From contig JAENVT010000143.1 of assembly GCA_016650435.1 (NCBI GenBank), positions 1 to 13,111 on the forward strand: DNA of 13,111 nucleotides, in the 5' to 3' direction. This document shows, piece after piece, positions 1 to 5,498 of this stretch. Position 1 is the stretch's first letter. Every line of letters begins with the position of its first letter. The notes below the pieces were generated by a model. It was not told the origin of the DNA, did no database searches, and was given only the letters and a program-made list of their open reading frames with translations. The position numbers and the translations under genes are program-made. Source of the stretch: Ilumatobacteraceae bacterium. GTDB lineage: Bacteria > Actinomycetota > Acidimicrobiia > Acidimicrobiales > Ilumatobacteraceae.

Positions 1-576
1 ACGCACGATCGCCCAGACGATGCCGACCATGAACACCACTCCGGCGAGATCGCCGAACAATGAATAGGCGAGATAGGTCTTGCCGTGCAGAAACTTGGCG
101 CTTTCCGGCATCTGGTGATCAACCTCGAGCACCGTGGTTACACCGAGCAGTGCGAGGAACCCGAAGTAGATCATCGAGTGCATCAGCCCGGCCGCCGAAT
201 CGCGCAGCAAGGTGCGCATGTACACACCGGCCCGGAAGTCGGCGAGGCGCCGCTTGATGTTCTTTGTCGTGGTTCGTCGGCGATCGGGCGCACCGCGCTC
301 CCAGTTGCGCACGCGGTCGGCAAACACGATGGCACCCCACACCAACATCACCGGAATGACCGTGTAGAACGCGACCTGCAACGCACCGGGGATGCCGCCG
401 AACACTTCACGTGACGGCGACTCGTCGTCGTGCCAATTCGTGATCTGCGGCAAGATGCCCGACACCAGTGTGAAGAGCCCCATGAAGCATCCGATGCCGA
501 TGACCAGCTGATGAGGCTTGAATCGTTTGCGCCCGTTTTCTGCGACAGGTGGGGAGGGGTCCGAGTGCGTTGTCAT
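1..576 (-). CDS. Membrane-bound Fe-S oxidoreductase, heterodisulfide-reductase-like, N-terminal part (cut by window edge)
   Basis: Minus-strand reading frame from ATG at 576 stays open for 192 codons to the window edge, so the C-terminal part is missing. Four hydrophobic segments lie near residues 23-43, 62-85, 130-150 and 169-191. The stretch LMHSMIYFGF (131-140), then EVDHQMPES and KFLHGKTY, is what I recall from actinobacterial Fe-S reductases of the Rv0338c type. In that family a NarI/DsrM-like membrane domain precedes two ferredoxin-type clusters and CCG (heterodisulfide reductase) domains; those lie outside the window. H133, H153 and H164 are candidate haem ligands (inference). The likely role is electron transfer between a quinone pool and a cytoplasmic Fe-S partner; the physiological substrate is unknown for this family. 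The protein begins with a short polar cytoplasmic tail. No strong ribosome-binding site precedes the ATG. It is divergent from the PRC-barrel gene. Confidence 0.72.
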   Translation of the reverse strand, partial: MTTHSDPSPPVAENGRKRFKPHQLVIGIGCFMGLFTLVSGILPQITNWHDDESPSREVFGGIPGALQVAFYTVIPVMLVWGAIVFADRVRNWERGAPDRRRTTTKNIKRRLADFRAGVYMRTLLRDSAAGLMHSMIYFGFLALLGVTTVLEVDHQMPESAKFLHGKTYLAYSLFGDLAGVVFMVGIVWAIVR

Positions 577-608
577 GCCAGGTCAGACCCTAGTTGCACG
601 CCGCAGCA

Positions 609-634
609 GTTTAGGAATGATGGGTCGCGGGTAC
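609..634 (+). promoter_or_regulatory. Candidate SigF/SigB-type (general stress) promoter of the PRC-barrel gene
   Basis: GTTT at 609-612 and GGGTAC at 629-634 are separated by 16 bases. This matches the known actinobacterial general-stress consensus (GTTT, spacer of about 15-17, GGGTA followed by C or T). A start about 7 bases downstream would give a leader of roughly 50 bases before the ATG at 697, which has a strong GAGGAGG ribosome-binding site at 686-692. No obvious housekeeping promoter competes in the gap. Whether this organism carries such a sigma factor cannot be seen here. Confidence 0.5.
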
Positions 635-696
635 CCTTTTAGGGACATAGCGGTCGGACATCAATCTGCGGGCGAAGTGACCCGCGAGGAGGACAG

Positions 697-1008
697 ATGA
701 ACGACGAACTCAGGCAATACAGCGGGCATCCGGTTATTGACCGGCACGGTACTGAGGTCGGCACGATCACGGACGTGGTCTACGACGAAGTTTCCGAGGA
801 GCCCACGTGGGGCGTGGTGTCGCCAGGCGGCTTGCACGCCAAGCACTACATCCCCCTCTCGCCTCCCGTGTATCTCGATACCGGCGGTGCCGTAGTAGTG
901 CCGTACGACAAGGACGACGTGCTGAACGCTCCGAAGGTCCACCGGAATCACGTCGTGACACCCGTGTTACGCCGCGAGCTGGAGCACCACTACTCACTTG
1001 TCGACTGA
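697..1008 (+). CDS. PRC-barrel domain protein (103 aa)
   Basis: A small soluble acidic protein. Residues about 7-70 (YSGHPVIDRHGTEVGTITDV, then a W-containing strand and the YIPL strand) form a PRC-barrel-like beta domain, the fold found in RimM, photosynthetic reaction centre H chains and many small actinobacterial stress proteins. The remaining 30 residues are polar, with a histidine-rich end, and I see no second domain. No signal peptide or membrane segment is present. The start is secure: GAGGAGG lies 4 bases before the ATG, and a 5-bp hairpin (668-672 with 681-685) sits just upstream of it. Its exact function is unknown. The candidate stress-sigma promoter upstream suggests induction under stress or in stationary phase (inference). 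It is followed 75 bases later by another plus-strand gene. Confidence 0.8.
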   Translation: MNDELRQYSGHPVIDRHGTEVGTITDVVYDEVSEEPTWGVVSPGGLHAKHYIPLSPPVYLDTGGAVVVPYDKDDVLNAPKVHRNHVVTPVLRRELEHHYSLVD

Positions 1009-1040
1009 CACCTCGACCGATAGCTGAATAGCAGTCCGGG

Positions 1041-1086
1041 CATCGCCGCCCACCGGCTCCGCGAGGGGCAACAATGGGCGGCGATG
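1041..1086 (+). promoter_or_regulatory. Hairpin whose right arm contains the start codon of the next gene
   Basis: CATCGCCGCCCA (1041-1052) and TGGGCGGCGATG (1075-1086) are perfect 12-bp inverted repeats with a 22-base loop. The right arm includes the ATG at 1084-1086. The loop carries a Shine-Dalgarno-like GAGGGG (1063-1068). In RNA the stem would bury the start codon. It could also act as a terminator or attenuator for the PRC-barrel transcript, although no T-run follows. Confidence 0.5.
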
Positions 1087-1710
1087 ATCCGGTCGAAACT
1101 GATGATGTGGGTGGCCGGCGTTTTAGTCGTCGGCTCTGTGGTGGCCGGGTGGATTGCTATCGGTCGGCTTGCGTCAGCCACACAGCGTGGCCTGGCCCGG
1201 ACGGAGCAGGCGCTGTCCTCGGCGCGTGACCTGGCTGCCGACACGGCAGCATCGGCCACCGAGTTGCAGCGGTTGGTAGGAGTGATCGGTGAAGGTCTTG
1301 GAAAGACCAGCGACGCGTTGGTCGCGACCCGGCAAGTCAGCCAGAGCGTGCGCGGCCTCCTTGACGTCGCCTCGTTCATCAAAAGCGTGGACAATCTCAC
1401 AGCGAGTTTGAAAACCGCGGAAGCCACCATTTCAGAGGTGGAGATCGATCTCGCCGAGGCGTCGGGATCGATCCAAGAATCGGGACCGGTGCTCGACAAG
1501 ACCGTCGCTGCGTTGCAGGCGATACCAGATCAGCTCGACCACTCAATCGCCTCGGTGAAGTCAAGTGCCTCGCGTGTCGGCCAACAAGTGTGGCTATGGC
1601 GAGTGGCCGTGGCAGCCGGTGGGGCAGCGTTGCTGATGATGCTGACGTTGATCGCAGATCTTCGAGCCGTCATCAACCGCCGCGAGCAACCTTCCGCTGC
1701 TTCTGCGTGA
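1084..1710 (+). CDS. Hypothetical protein with two membrane segments flanking a coiled-coil-like region (208 aa)
   Basis: I do not recognise a family. Residues about 8-27 (WVAGVLVVGSVVAGWIAIG) are a membrane anchor. Residues about 30-165 are rich in Ala, Ser, Thr, Glu and Gln with hydrophobic spacing that suggests long helices or a coiled coil, with several LAADTA/ELQRL-like heptads. A second membrane segment lies at about 172-192, followed by a short basic tail. The topology would be a hairpin with the helical region probably outside the cytoplasm, somewhat like the stalk region of chemoreceptors or polar-ring proteins but without a signalling domain. The frame has a stop at 1021 and no earlier start, so the ATG at 1084 is the first available. 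Its last six codons and stop lie in a 44-bp repeat that recurs at 2012-2055. It is probably a real gene: the frame is long, uninterrupted and has coherent topology. Confidence 0.6.
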   Translation: MIRSKLMMWVAGVLVVGSVVAGWIAIGRLASATQRGLARTEQALSSARDLAADTAASATELQRLVGVIGEGLGKTSDALVATRQVSQSVRGLLDVASFIKSVDNLTASLKTAEATISEVEIDLAEASGSIQESGPVLDKTVAALQAIPDQLDHSIASVKSSASRVGQQVWLWRVAVAAGGAALLMMLTLIADLRAVINRREQPSAASA

Positions 1711-1735
1711 GCGCGCAGACGATCCGCGGCTTTGT
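1692..1735 (+). repeat. 44-bp direct repeat, copy 1
   Basis: Begins TTCCGCTGCTTCTGCGTGAG. It is identical to 2012-2055 except for one base (A at 1717, T at 2037). This copy spans the last codons and stop of the coding sequence ending at 1710. The two copies are in the same orientation, with 276 bases between them. Confidence 0.85.
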
Positions 1736-1782
1736 CCGCTCGCGCAGAGTCCCGAGCGCGCGTGGCCCGCAGCGCAATCGAA

Positions 1783-1832
1783 CCGAAGTGTTGTCCCACG
1801 GCACCACGTCCGCGCGGAGCGACAACACTTCG
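1783..1832 (+). repeat. 50-bp palindromic repeat element, copy 1
   Basis: Outer arms CGAAGTGTTGTC (1784-1795) and GACAACACTTCG (1821-1832) are perfect 12-bp inverted repeats around a 25-base centre. The reverse complement of 13019-13068 aligns without gaps over the same 50 bases, with 42 identities. The asymmetric centre (CCCAC, GCACCA, GCGGAGCG) is conserved, so the two are copies of one element and not chance palindromes. Confidence 0.8.
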
Positions 1833-1849
1833 CGGTAGGTAAGTCGTAT

Positions 1850-1937
1850 CCAGAATGTTTCGGGAGATCTGGGCGCCACGATGCCCCGAACTCCAGTGAG
1901 CGCCTTGGAGCGTGGCGCCCAGATCCCGAACGTCTGG
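1850..1937. repeat. Long nested hairpin
   Basis: GATCTGGGCGCCACG (1866-1880) pairs perfectly with CGTGGCGCCCAGATC (1911-1925). The stem extends outward through a 2-base bulge: TTCGG (1859-1863) with CCGAA (1926-1930), then CCAGA (1850-1854) with TCTGG (1933-1937). Inside the 30-base loop, CTCCA (1891-1895) pairs with TGGAG (1906-1910). About 25 outer base pairs is too many for chance. It may be a REP/MITE-like element or a structured RNA; no T-run follows on either strand. Confidence 0.75.
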
Positions 1938-2011
1938 CGCAAATCATCGCTGACGATCCCGAGCAACTGAAACGTAGGCGGGAGAGACCGAACGCGGGTG
2001 CGGTTCGACCT

Positions 2012-2055
2012 TTCCGCTGCTTCTGCGTGAGCGCGCTGACGATCCGCGGCTTTGT
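2012..2055 (+). repeat. 44-bp direct repeat, copy 2
   Basis: 43 of 44 bases match 1692-1735. It abuts the 26-bp tandem repeats, sharing one base at 2055. On the minus strand both copies encode the same short peptide ending ALTQKQRK, but no credible gene extends from either. Confidence 0.85.
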
Positions 2056-2106
2056 GTTGTCGCGGGACATCGCTGACAGTTGATGTCGCGCGACATCGCT
2101 GACAGA
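2055..2106. repeat. 26-bp tandem repeat with a 16-bp palindrome, resembling an insertion-sequence end
   Basis: Units 2055-2080 and 2081-2106 differ at three or four positions and share the core GACATCGCTGACAG. The second unit contains the perfect palindrome GATGTCGCGCGACATC (2082-2097). On the minus strand the units read TGTCAGCGATGTC..., which resembles, from memory, repeated TGTCA(A/G)CGATGTC ends next to IS481-type transposases in actinobacteria. No transposase is visible, so this would be a solo end or relic. An operator is the alternative. Confidence 0.5.
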
Positions 2107-2128
2107 TGGCTAGGCGGTGGGCGGAACC

Positions 2129-2554
2129 TCAGCCGTAGTACTGGCGGTCGAGATCGCGAATTCGACCGGCGAGAGAGGCCAGGAGCTTGTGGGCCATCGA
2201 CGGCACGTCATCGAGCACCGCCATGAAGTGCCGCTGGCTGAGCAGCAACAGCGTGCAATCGGATTCGCAGATCACCGTCGCTGTGCGAGGTCCGTGGTCG
2301 AGCAACGAGAGCTCGCCGACGACGGTGCCCGGGCCGAGCGAGGCGACCTTCTTGCCGTTGCGCTTGACCATCACCGAGCCTTCGAGCACGACGAATGCTT
2401 CGCGGCCTGTCTGTCCCTGATCGACGATCAGAGAGCCCGCGGGCATGATGACTTCGTCGCCGGCCTTGGCGATCTTTTCGAGGTCCTTCTGCGAACACGC
2501 AGAGAACAACGAAACCTTACGAAGATGGTCGAGGTACGCCTTTTTGCTAGCCAT
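2129..2554 (-). CDS. Stand-alone cyclic-nucleotide-binding-domain protein (141 aa)
   Basis: One CAP/cNMP-binding domain fills the protein. An N-terminal helix (DHLRKVSLFSACSQKDLEKI) leads into the beta roll (EVIMPAGSLIVDQGQTGREAFVVLEG) and the phosphate-binding cassette GELSLLDHGPRTATV, with the Glu and Arg of cNMP-binding members present. A C-terminal helix ends in RDLDRQYYG. There is no helix-turn-helix, kinase or channel domain, so it cannot act as a CRP-type regulator alone. It may bind cAMP and work through a partner (inference). The start MASKK at 2554 is preferred over GTG at 2587: it begins just before the domain's first helix, and a -10-like TACACT ends 8 bases upstream, which suggests a leaderless mRNA. 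It lies 58 bases downstream of gpmA on the same strand and may also be cotranscribed with it. Confidence 0.82.
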   Translation of the reverse strand: MASKKAYLDHLRKVSLFSACSQKDLEKIAKAGDEVIMPAGSLIVDQGQTGREAFVVLEGSVMVKRNGKKVASLGPGTVVGELSLLDHGPRTATVICESDCTLLLLSQRHFMAVLDDVPSMAHKLLASLAGRIRDLDRQYYG

Positions 2555-2562
2555 AGCGGCAG

Positions 2563-2568
2563 AGTGTA
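2563..2568 (-). promoter_or_regulatory. Possible -10 box of the cNMP-binding gene
   Basis: TACACT on the minus strand fits the actinobacterial TANNNT pattern and ends 8 bases before the ATG at 2554. The transcript would start at or within a few bases of the start codon, in keeping with the absence of a Shine-Dalgarno sequence. I see no clear -35. Confidence 0.35.
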
Positions 2569-2612
2569 GACATCCAGCGCGAGCCACTCGTACGGAGCTG
2601 CGCGACGGGCGA

Positions 2613-3368
2613 TCAGCCTCCGGCTTGGGCGGCGACCTTCGCGGCCGCGGCGGCTACTTCGTCCGGGTCGCCGAGGTATGCCGCGGACGTCACGCTCAGG
2701 CTCGAGTCGAACTCGTATTGACGCGGCGCTCCTGTGGGGATGTTGAGCTCGGCGATGTCTGCGGTCGATACATCCTCGAGATGCATGACCAACGCGCGGA
2801 GCGAGTTGCCGTGCGCGGTGATCAACACGTTCTGCCCGGCGAGCAACTGCGGCGCGACGACATCGTGCCAATAGGGCAGCACGCGGGCGACCACGTCCTT
2901 CAGACATTCTGTGCCGGGCAGCACGTCTGGCGGTAGCAGTCGGTAGCGCAGATCATTGATCGGATGCTCGGGGCTGTTGGAGTCGACGGGCGGCGGCGGC
3001 ACGTCGTAACTGCGTCGCCACAACTTGGTTTGCTCGGCACCGTGACGCTCCGTCGTCTCCTTTTTGTCGAGCCCTTGCAGCGCGCCGTAGTGACGCTCGT
3101 TGAGCCTCCAATGGCGTTGAACAGGCAGCCAGACCTGGCCCATCACGTCCAGTGCCAGGTGGTTGGTCACCACGGCGCGGGTCAGCACCGAGGTGTGCGA
3201 AACGTCGAAGCGCAACCCGGCATCAGCCATCGTCTTCCCCGCGGCAGCACCCTCGGCCAGGCCTTTCTCGTTCAGCGGCACGTCGTGCCAGCCGGTGAAC
3301 AAGTTGAGCTGGTTCCACGTACTTTCGCCGTGGCGGAGGATCACGAGAGTGCCGGTCACGCGGCACAT
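2613..3368 (-). CDS. gpmA: 2,3-bisphosphoglycerate-dependent phosphoglycerate mutase (251 aa)
   Basis: Interconverts 3- and 2-phosphoglycerate in glycolysis and gluconeogenesis, in the cytoplasm. The histidine-phosphatase signature LRHGESTWNQ is at 11-20, with phosphohistidine H13, followed by NLFTGWHDVPLNEKG. The catalytic acid lies in RLNERHYGALQG (E91), and the second active-site histidine in AHGNSLRALV (H186). Length matches bacterial dPGM (about 250 aa). ATG at 3368 is chosen, giving MCRVTGTLVILRHGES; GTG at 3359 would start closer to the first beta strand and is equally plausible, and neither has a strong ribosome-binding site. The frame is open further upstream, but that part overlaps the divergent promoter region and is Arg-rich non-protein-like sequence. 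It is divergent from the MMPL transporter, with 80 bases between starts, and upstream of the cNMP-binding gene. Confidence 0.93.
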   Translation of the reverse strand: MCRVTGTLVILRHGESTWNQLNLFTGWHDVPLNEKGLAEGAAAGKTMADAGLRFDVSHTSVLTRAVVTNHLALDVMGQVWLPVQRHWRLNERHYGALQGLDKKETTERHGAEQTKLWRRSYDVPPPPVDSNSPEHPINDLRYRLLPPDVLPGTECLKDVVARVLPYWHDVVAPQLLAGQNVLITAHGNSLRALVMHLEDVSTADIAELNIPTGAPRQYEFDSSLSVTSAAYLGDPDEVAAAAAKVAAQAGG

Positions 3369-3425
3369 GGTAGGTGGGGATAACCCCCGGGCACAGACGC
3401 CGGGACGCCGGATTCCGCCAATCGC

Positions 3426-3442
3426 CACTGTCCCGCACAGTG
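3426..3442. promoter_or_regulatory. Short inverted repeat just upstream of the MMPL start
   Basis: CACTG (3426-3430) and CAGTG (3438-3442) flank a 7-base centre, 6 bases before the ATG at 3449. It could be a repressor site in the gpmA/MMPL divergent region. The arms are only 5 bp, so chance is possible. Confidence 0.25.
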
Positions 3443-3448
3443 ATCGGC

Positions 3449-5497
3449 ATGATTGAACGACTCGCCTCCGCATCCGTAAACCACCGCTACCGCACCATCG
3501 TCGTCTGGCTCGCCGCATTGATCGGCGTAGTCACTCTCGGCGGAATGATCAAGTCCAGCGTCGATATCAACGACCGTCTCGACGGCAGTGACTCGCAGCG
3601 TGCCTACGACCTCGCCGAGGCGCACATGCCATCGGTATCGGACCTCACCACCGCCGTCGTTTTCACGACCAATGACCTTTCCTCAACGGCCGCTGTTGTC
3701 GAGGAGATTCGAGCCCTACCGCGAGTCGACCACGTCGACAGCCCACTCGATCATCCAGAACAGGTTGGTCCAGGAGGCATCTCCTTCGCGGCCGTTTCCT
3801 TCATGAGGACAGGCCCACCAACGATGGAGGACACGGCGGCGGCCATGGAGAAGATCGCGGCAGCACATCAGTCCAACGACCTGCACATCGCCCTCGGCGG
3901 AGAGCCGTTCATGAATGGTGACGTGCCCGCGACCGAGGGAATCGGCTTGGCAGCAGCCGTGGTCATCTTGCTGATCGCGTTCGGCTCCGTCGTCGCCATG
4001 GGTCTGCCGATCGTCAGCGCGCTGATCGGCATCGGTTTGTCGCTGAGCGCGATTCCTGTCGTGTCAGCGTTGTTGCCGACAGCGGACTTCACGTCGACCG
4101 TCGCGGCGATGATCGGACTCGGGGTCGGGATCGACTACGCGCTCTTCATGGTCACCCGCTACCGAGCGGAGCTCGCCTCGGGACGCGATGTGAACGATGC
4201 AATTGCCACCGCAGTTCGCACCAGTGGACGGGCGATCGTCTTCGCCGGCGGCACGGTGGTCGTGTCGTTGCTCGGTCTGTTGCTGATCGGCATGGACTTC
4301 TTGAAGGGCTTCGCCGTTGCCAGCTCGTTGACCGTGGCCATCGCCGTCGCCGCAGCGATCACCCTGGTGCCGGCGCTCTTGGCGGTGATCGGTCGTCGCA
4401 TCGACCGACTGAGCATCCATCGCCGTGGTCATCGTACAACGAACCGCGAGAACCTCGGCCGCCGCTGGGCGCGCGTCATCCAACACCGCCCAGTGACCGC
4501 GGTCGTTGCCGGTGGCGCAGTGTTGCTGCTCGCCGGTCTGCCCGTCTTCGCCATGCGTCTTGCTGTTTCCGATCGTGGCAACGATCCAAGTGGTTCGACG
4601 ACTCGGGTTGCCTACGACCAACTCGCCGACGGTTTCGGGCCCGGGTTCAACGGCCCGCTGTTGATCGTCGTCGAAGACAACAAGAACGTCGATGCCATCG
4701 TCAGCACCGTGCGGGATACCGATGGCGTTGCGTTCGTCGCCGAGCCCCAGCCGAGCCCCGATGGTGCTATCAGCGTCATCACCGCCTACCCGACGACATC
4801 GCCACAATCGGAGGCAACCGAACATCTCGTCCGTCAGCTGCGCAACGAACTGCCGAACACCGCGCACGTCGGTGGCCAGACGGCGTCGGGCATCGACTTC
4901 GCGGCCTTCATGGCCCAGCGCCTGCCACTGTTCATCGGTGCCGTGCTTCTGGTCAGCTTCCTGTTGCTGCTGGCCGTGTTTCGCAGCCTGCTGGTGCCGT
5001 TGAAGGCCGTTGTCTTGAACCTCGTGTCGATCGGCGCCGCCTATGGGGCAATGGTCGCCGTGTTCCAGTGGGGATGGTTCGCCTCTGTGCTGAACATCGA
5101 ACCAGCCCCGATCGAGCCATGGGCGCCAATGATGTTGTTCGCAATTGTCTTCGGCCTGTCGATGGATTACGAGGTGTTCTTGCTGTCGGCCGTCAAGGAG
5201 CGATACGACGAAACCCGCGACAACCACGCAGCGGTACTCGACGGCCTGTCGACCACAGCGCGAGTGATCACTGCTGCGGCTGCGATCATGGTGTGTGTGT
5301 TCGCCAGCTTCATGGTCGCCGATCTGCGATCGATCAAATTGATCGGATTCGGCTTGGCCGCAGCAGTCTTCATCGACGCAACCATCGTCCGATTGGTGAT
5401 GGTCCCGGCGACGATGGAGTTGCTCGGCCGGTGGAACTGGTGGCTGCCACGTCGCCTGCAGCGAGCTCTGCCTTCCGTCAATGTCGGGCACGGCTGA
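3449..5497 (+). CDS. MMPL/RND-family membrane transporter (682 aa)
   Basis: A proton-driven exporter of the MMPL family, in the cytoplasmic membrane. The first TM is at about 16-35, followed by an extracytoplasmic loop to about 165. Five TM segments follow to about 350. A basic cytoplasmic linker precedes TM7 (AVVAGGAVLLLAGLPVFAM); a second loop and five C-terminal TMs complete the two-fold repeat of about 12 TMs. Each half carries the family's proton-relay Asp-Tyr pair: GLGVGIDYALF (D229-Y230) and VFGLSMDYEVF (D573-Y574). The length suits the shorter YdfJ-like MMPL group, without the extra domains of large mycobacterial MmpLs. The substrate cannot be told. ATG at 3449 is chosen because it begins MIERLASASVNHRY, a typical start; GTG at 3440 is in frame, and the frame extends back to 3374 without homology-like sequence. 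It is followed one base later by a sensor kinase, which suggests coupled expression. Confidence 0.88.
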   Translation: MIERLASASVNHRYRTIVVWLAALIGVVTLGGMIKSSVDINDRLDGSDSQRAYDLAEAHMPSVSDLTTAVVFTTNDLSSTAAVVEEIRALPRVDHVDSPLDHPEQVGPGGISFAAVSFMRTGPPTMEDTAAAMEKIAAAHQSNDLHIALGGEPFMNGDVPATEGIGLAAAVVILLIAFGSVVAMGLPIVSALIGIGLSLSAIPVVSALLPTADFTSTVAAMIGLGVGIDYALFMVTRYRAELASGRDVNDAIATAVRTSGRAIVFAGGTVVVSLLGLLLIGMDFLKGFAVASSLTVAIAVAAAITLVPALLAVIGRRIDRLSIHRRGHRTTNRENLGRRWARVIQHRPVTAVVAGGAVLLLAGLPVFAMRLAVSDRGNDPSGSTTRVAYDQLADGFGPGFNGPLLIVVEDNKNVDAIVSTVRDTDGVAFVAEPQPSPDGAISVITAYPTTSPQSEATEHLVRQLRNELPNTAHVGGQTASGIDFAAFMAQRLPLFIGAVLLVSFLLLLAVFRSLLVPLKAVVLNLVSIGAAYGAMVAVFQWGWFASVLNIEPAPIEPWAPMMLFAIVFGLSMDYEVFLLSAVKERYDETRDNHAAVLDGLSTTARVITAAAAIMVCVFASFMVADLRSIKLIGFGLAAAVFIDATIVRLVMVPATMELLGRWNWWLPRRLQRALPSVNVGHG

Positions 5498-5498
5498 G

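Larger units (their letters stand above)
1711..2128. other. 418-bp gene-free repeat nest between convergent genes
   Basis: No convincing coding frame lies here; the minus-strand frames across it have Arg/Ser/Cys-rich compositions unlike real proteins. It contains both 44-bp direct repeats in part, a 50-bp palindrome, a long nested hairpin and a 26-bp tandem repeat. It separates a plus-strand gene ending at 1710 from a minus-strand gene ending at 2129, so some hairpins may also terminate transcription, though no T-runs follow. Confidence 0.7.

Noticed and set aside
60..642. Plus-strand small open frames in the first 640 bases
   Set aside because: They lie opposite the partial membrane Fe-S reductase, whose minus-strand frame has coherent membrane segments and family motifs.
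1074..1229. Short frame starting at ATG 1074 behind GAGGGG
   Set aside because: It overlaps the 1084 gene out of phase, lasts about 50 codons and is Cys/Arg/Gly-rich without protein-like features. It is kept only as a caveat about translation start.
1594..2070. 158-codon minus-strand frame through the repeat nest, starting MSRDNTKPRIV
   Set aside because: It runs antisense into the 1084-1710 gene and is Arg/Ser/Cys-rich. The two 44-bp repeats encode the same short peptide only because they are copies; no protein family is recognisable.
2055..2106. CRISPR array
   Set aside because: Only two directly adjoining units, with no spacers.
3374..3448. Upstream extension of the MMPL gene to 3374
   Set aside because: The extra 25 residues are not typical of MMPL proteins and occupy the divergent promoter region shared with gpmA.
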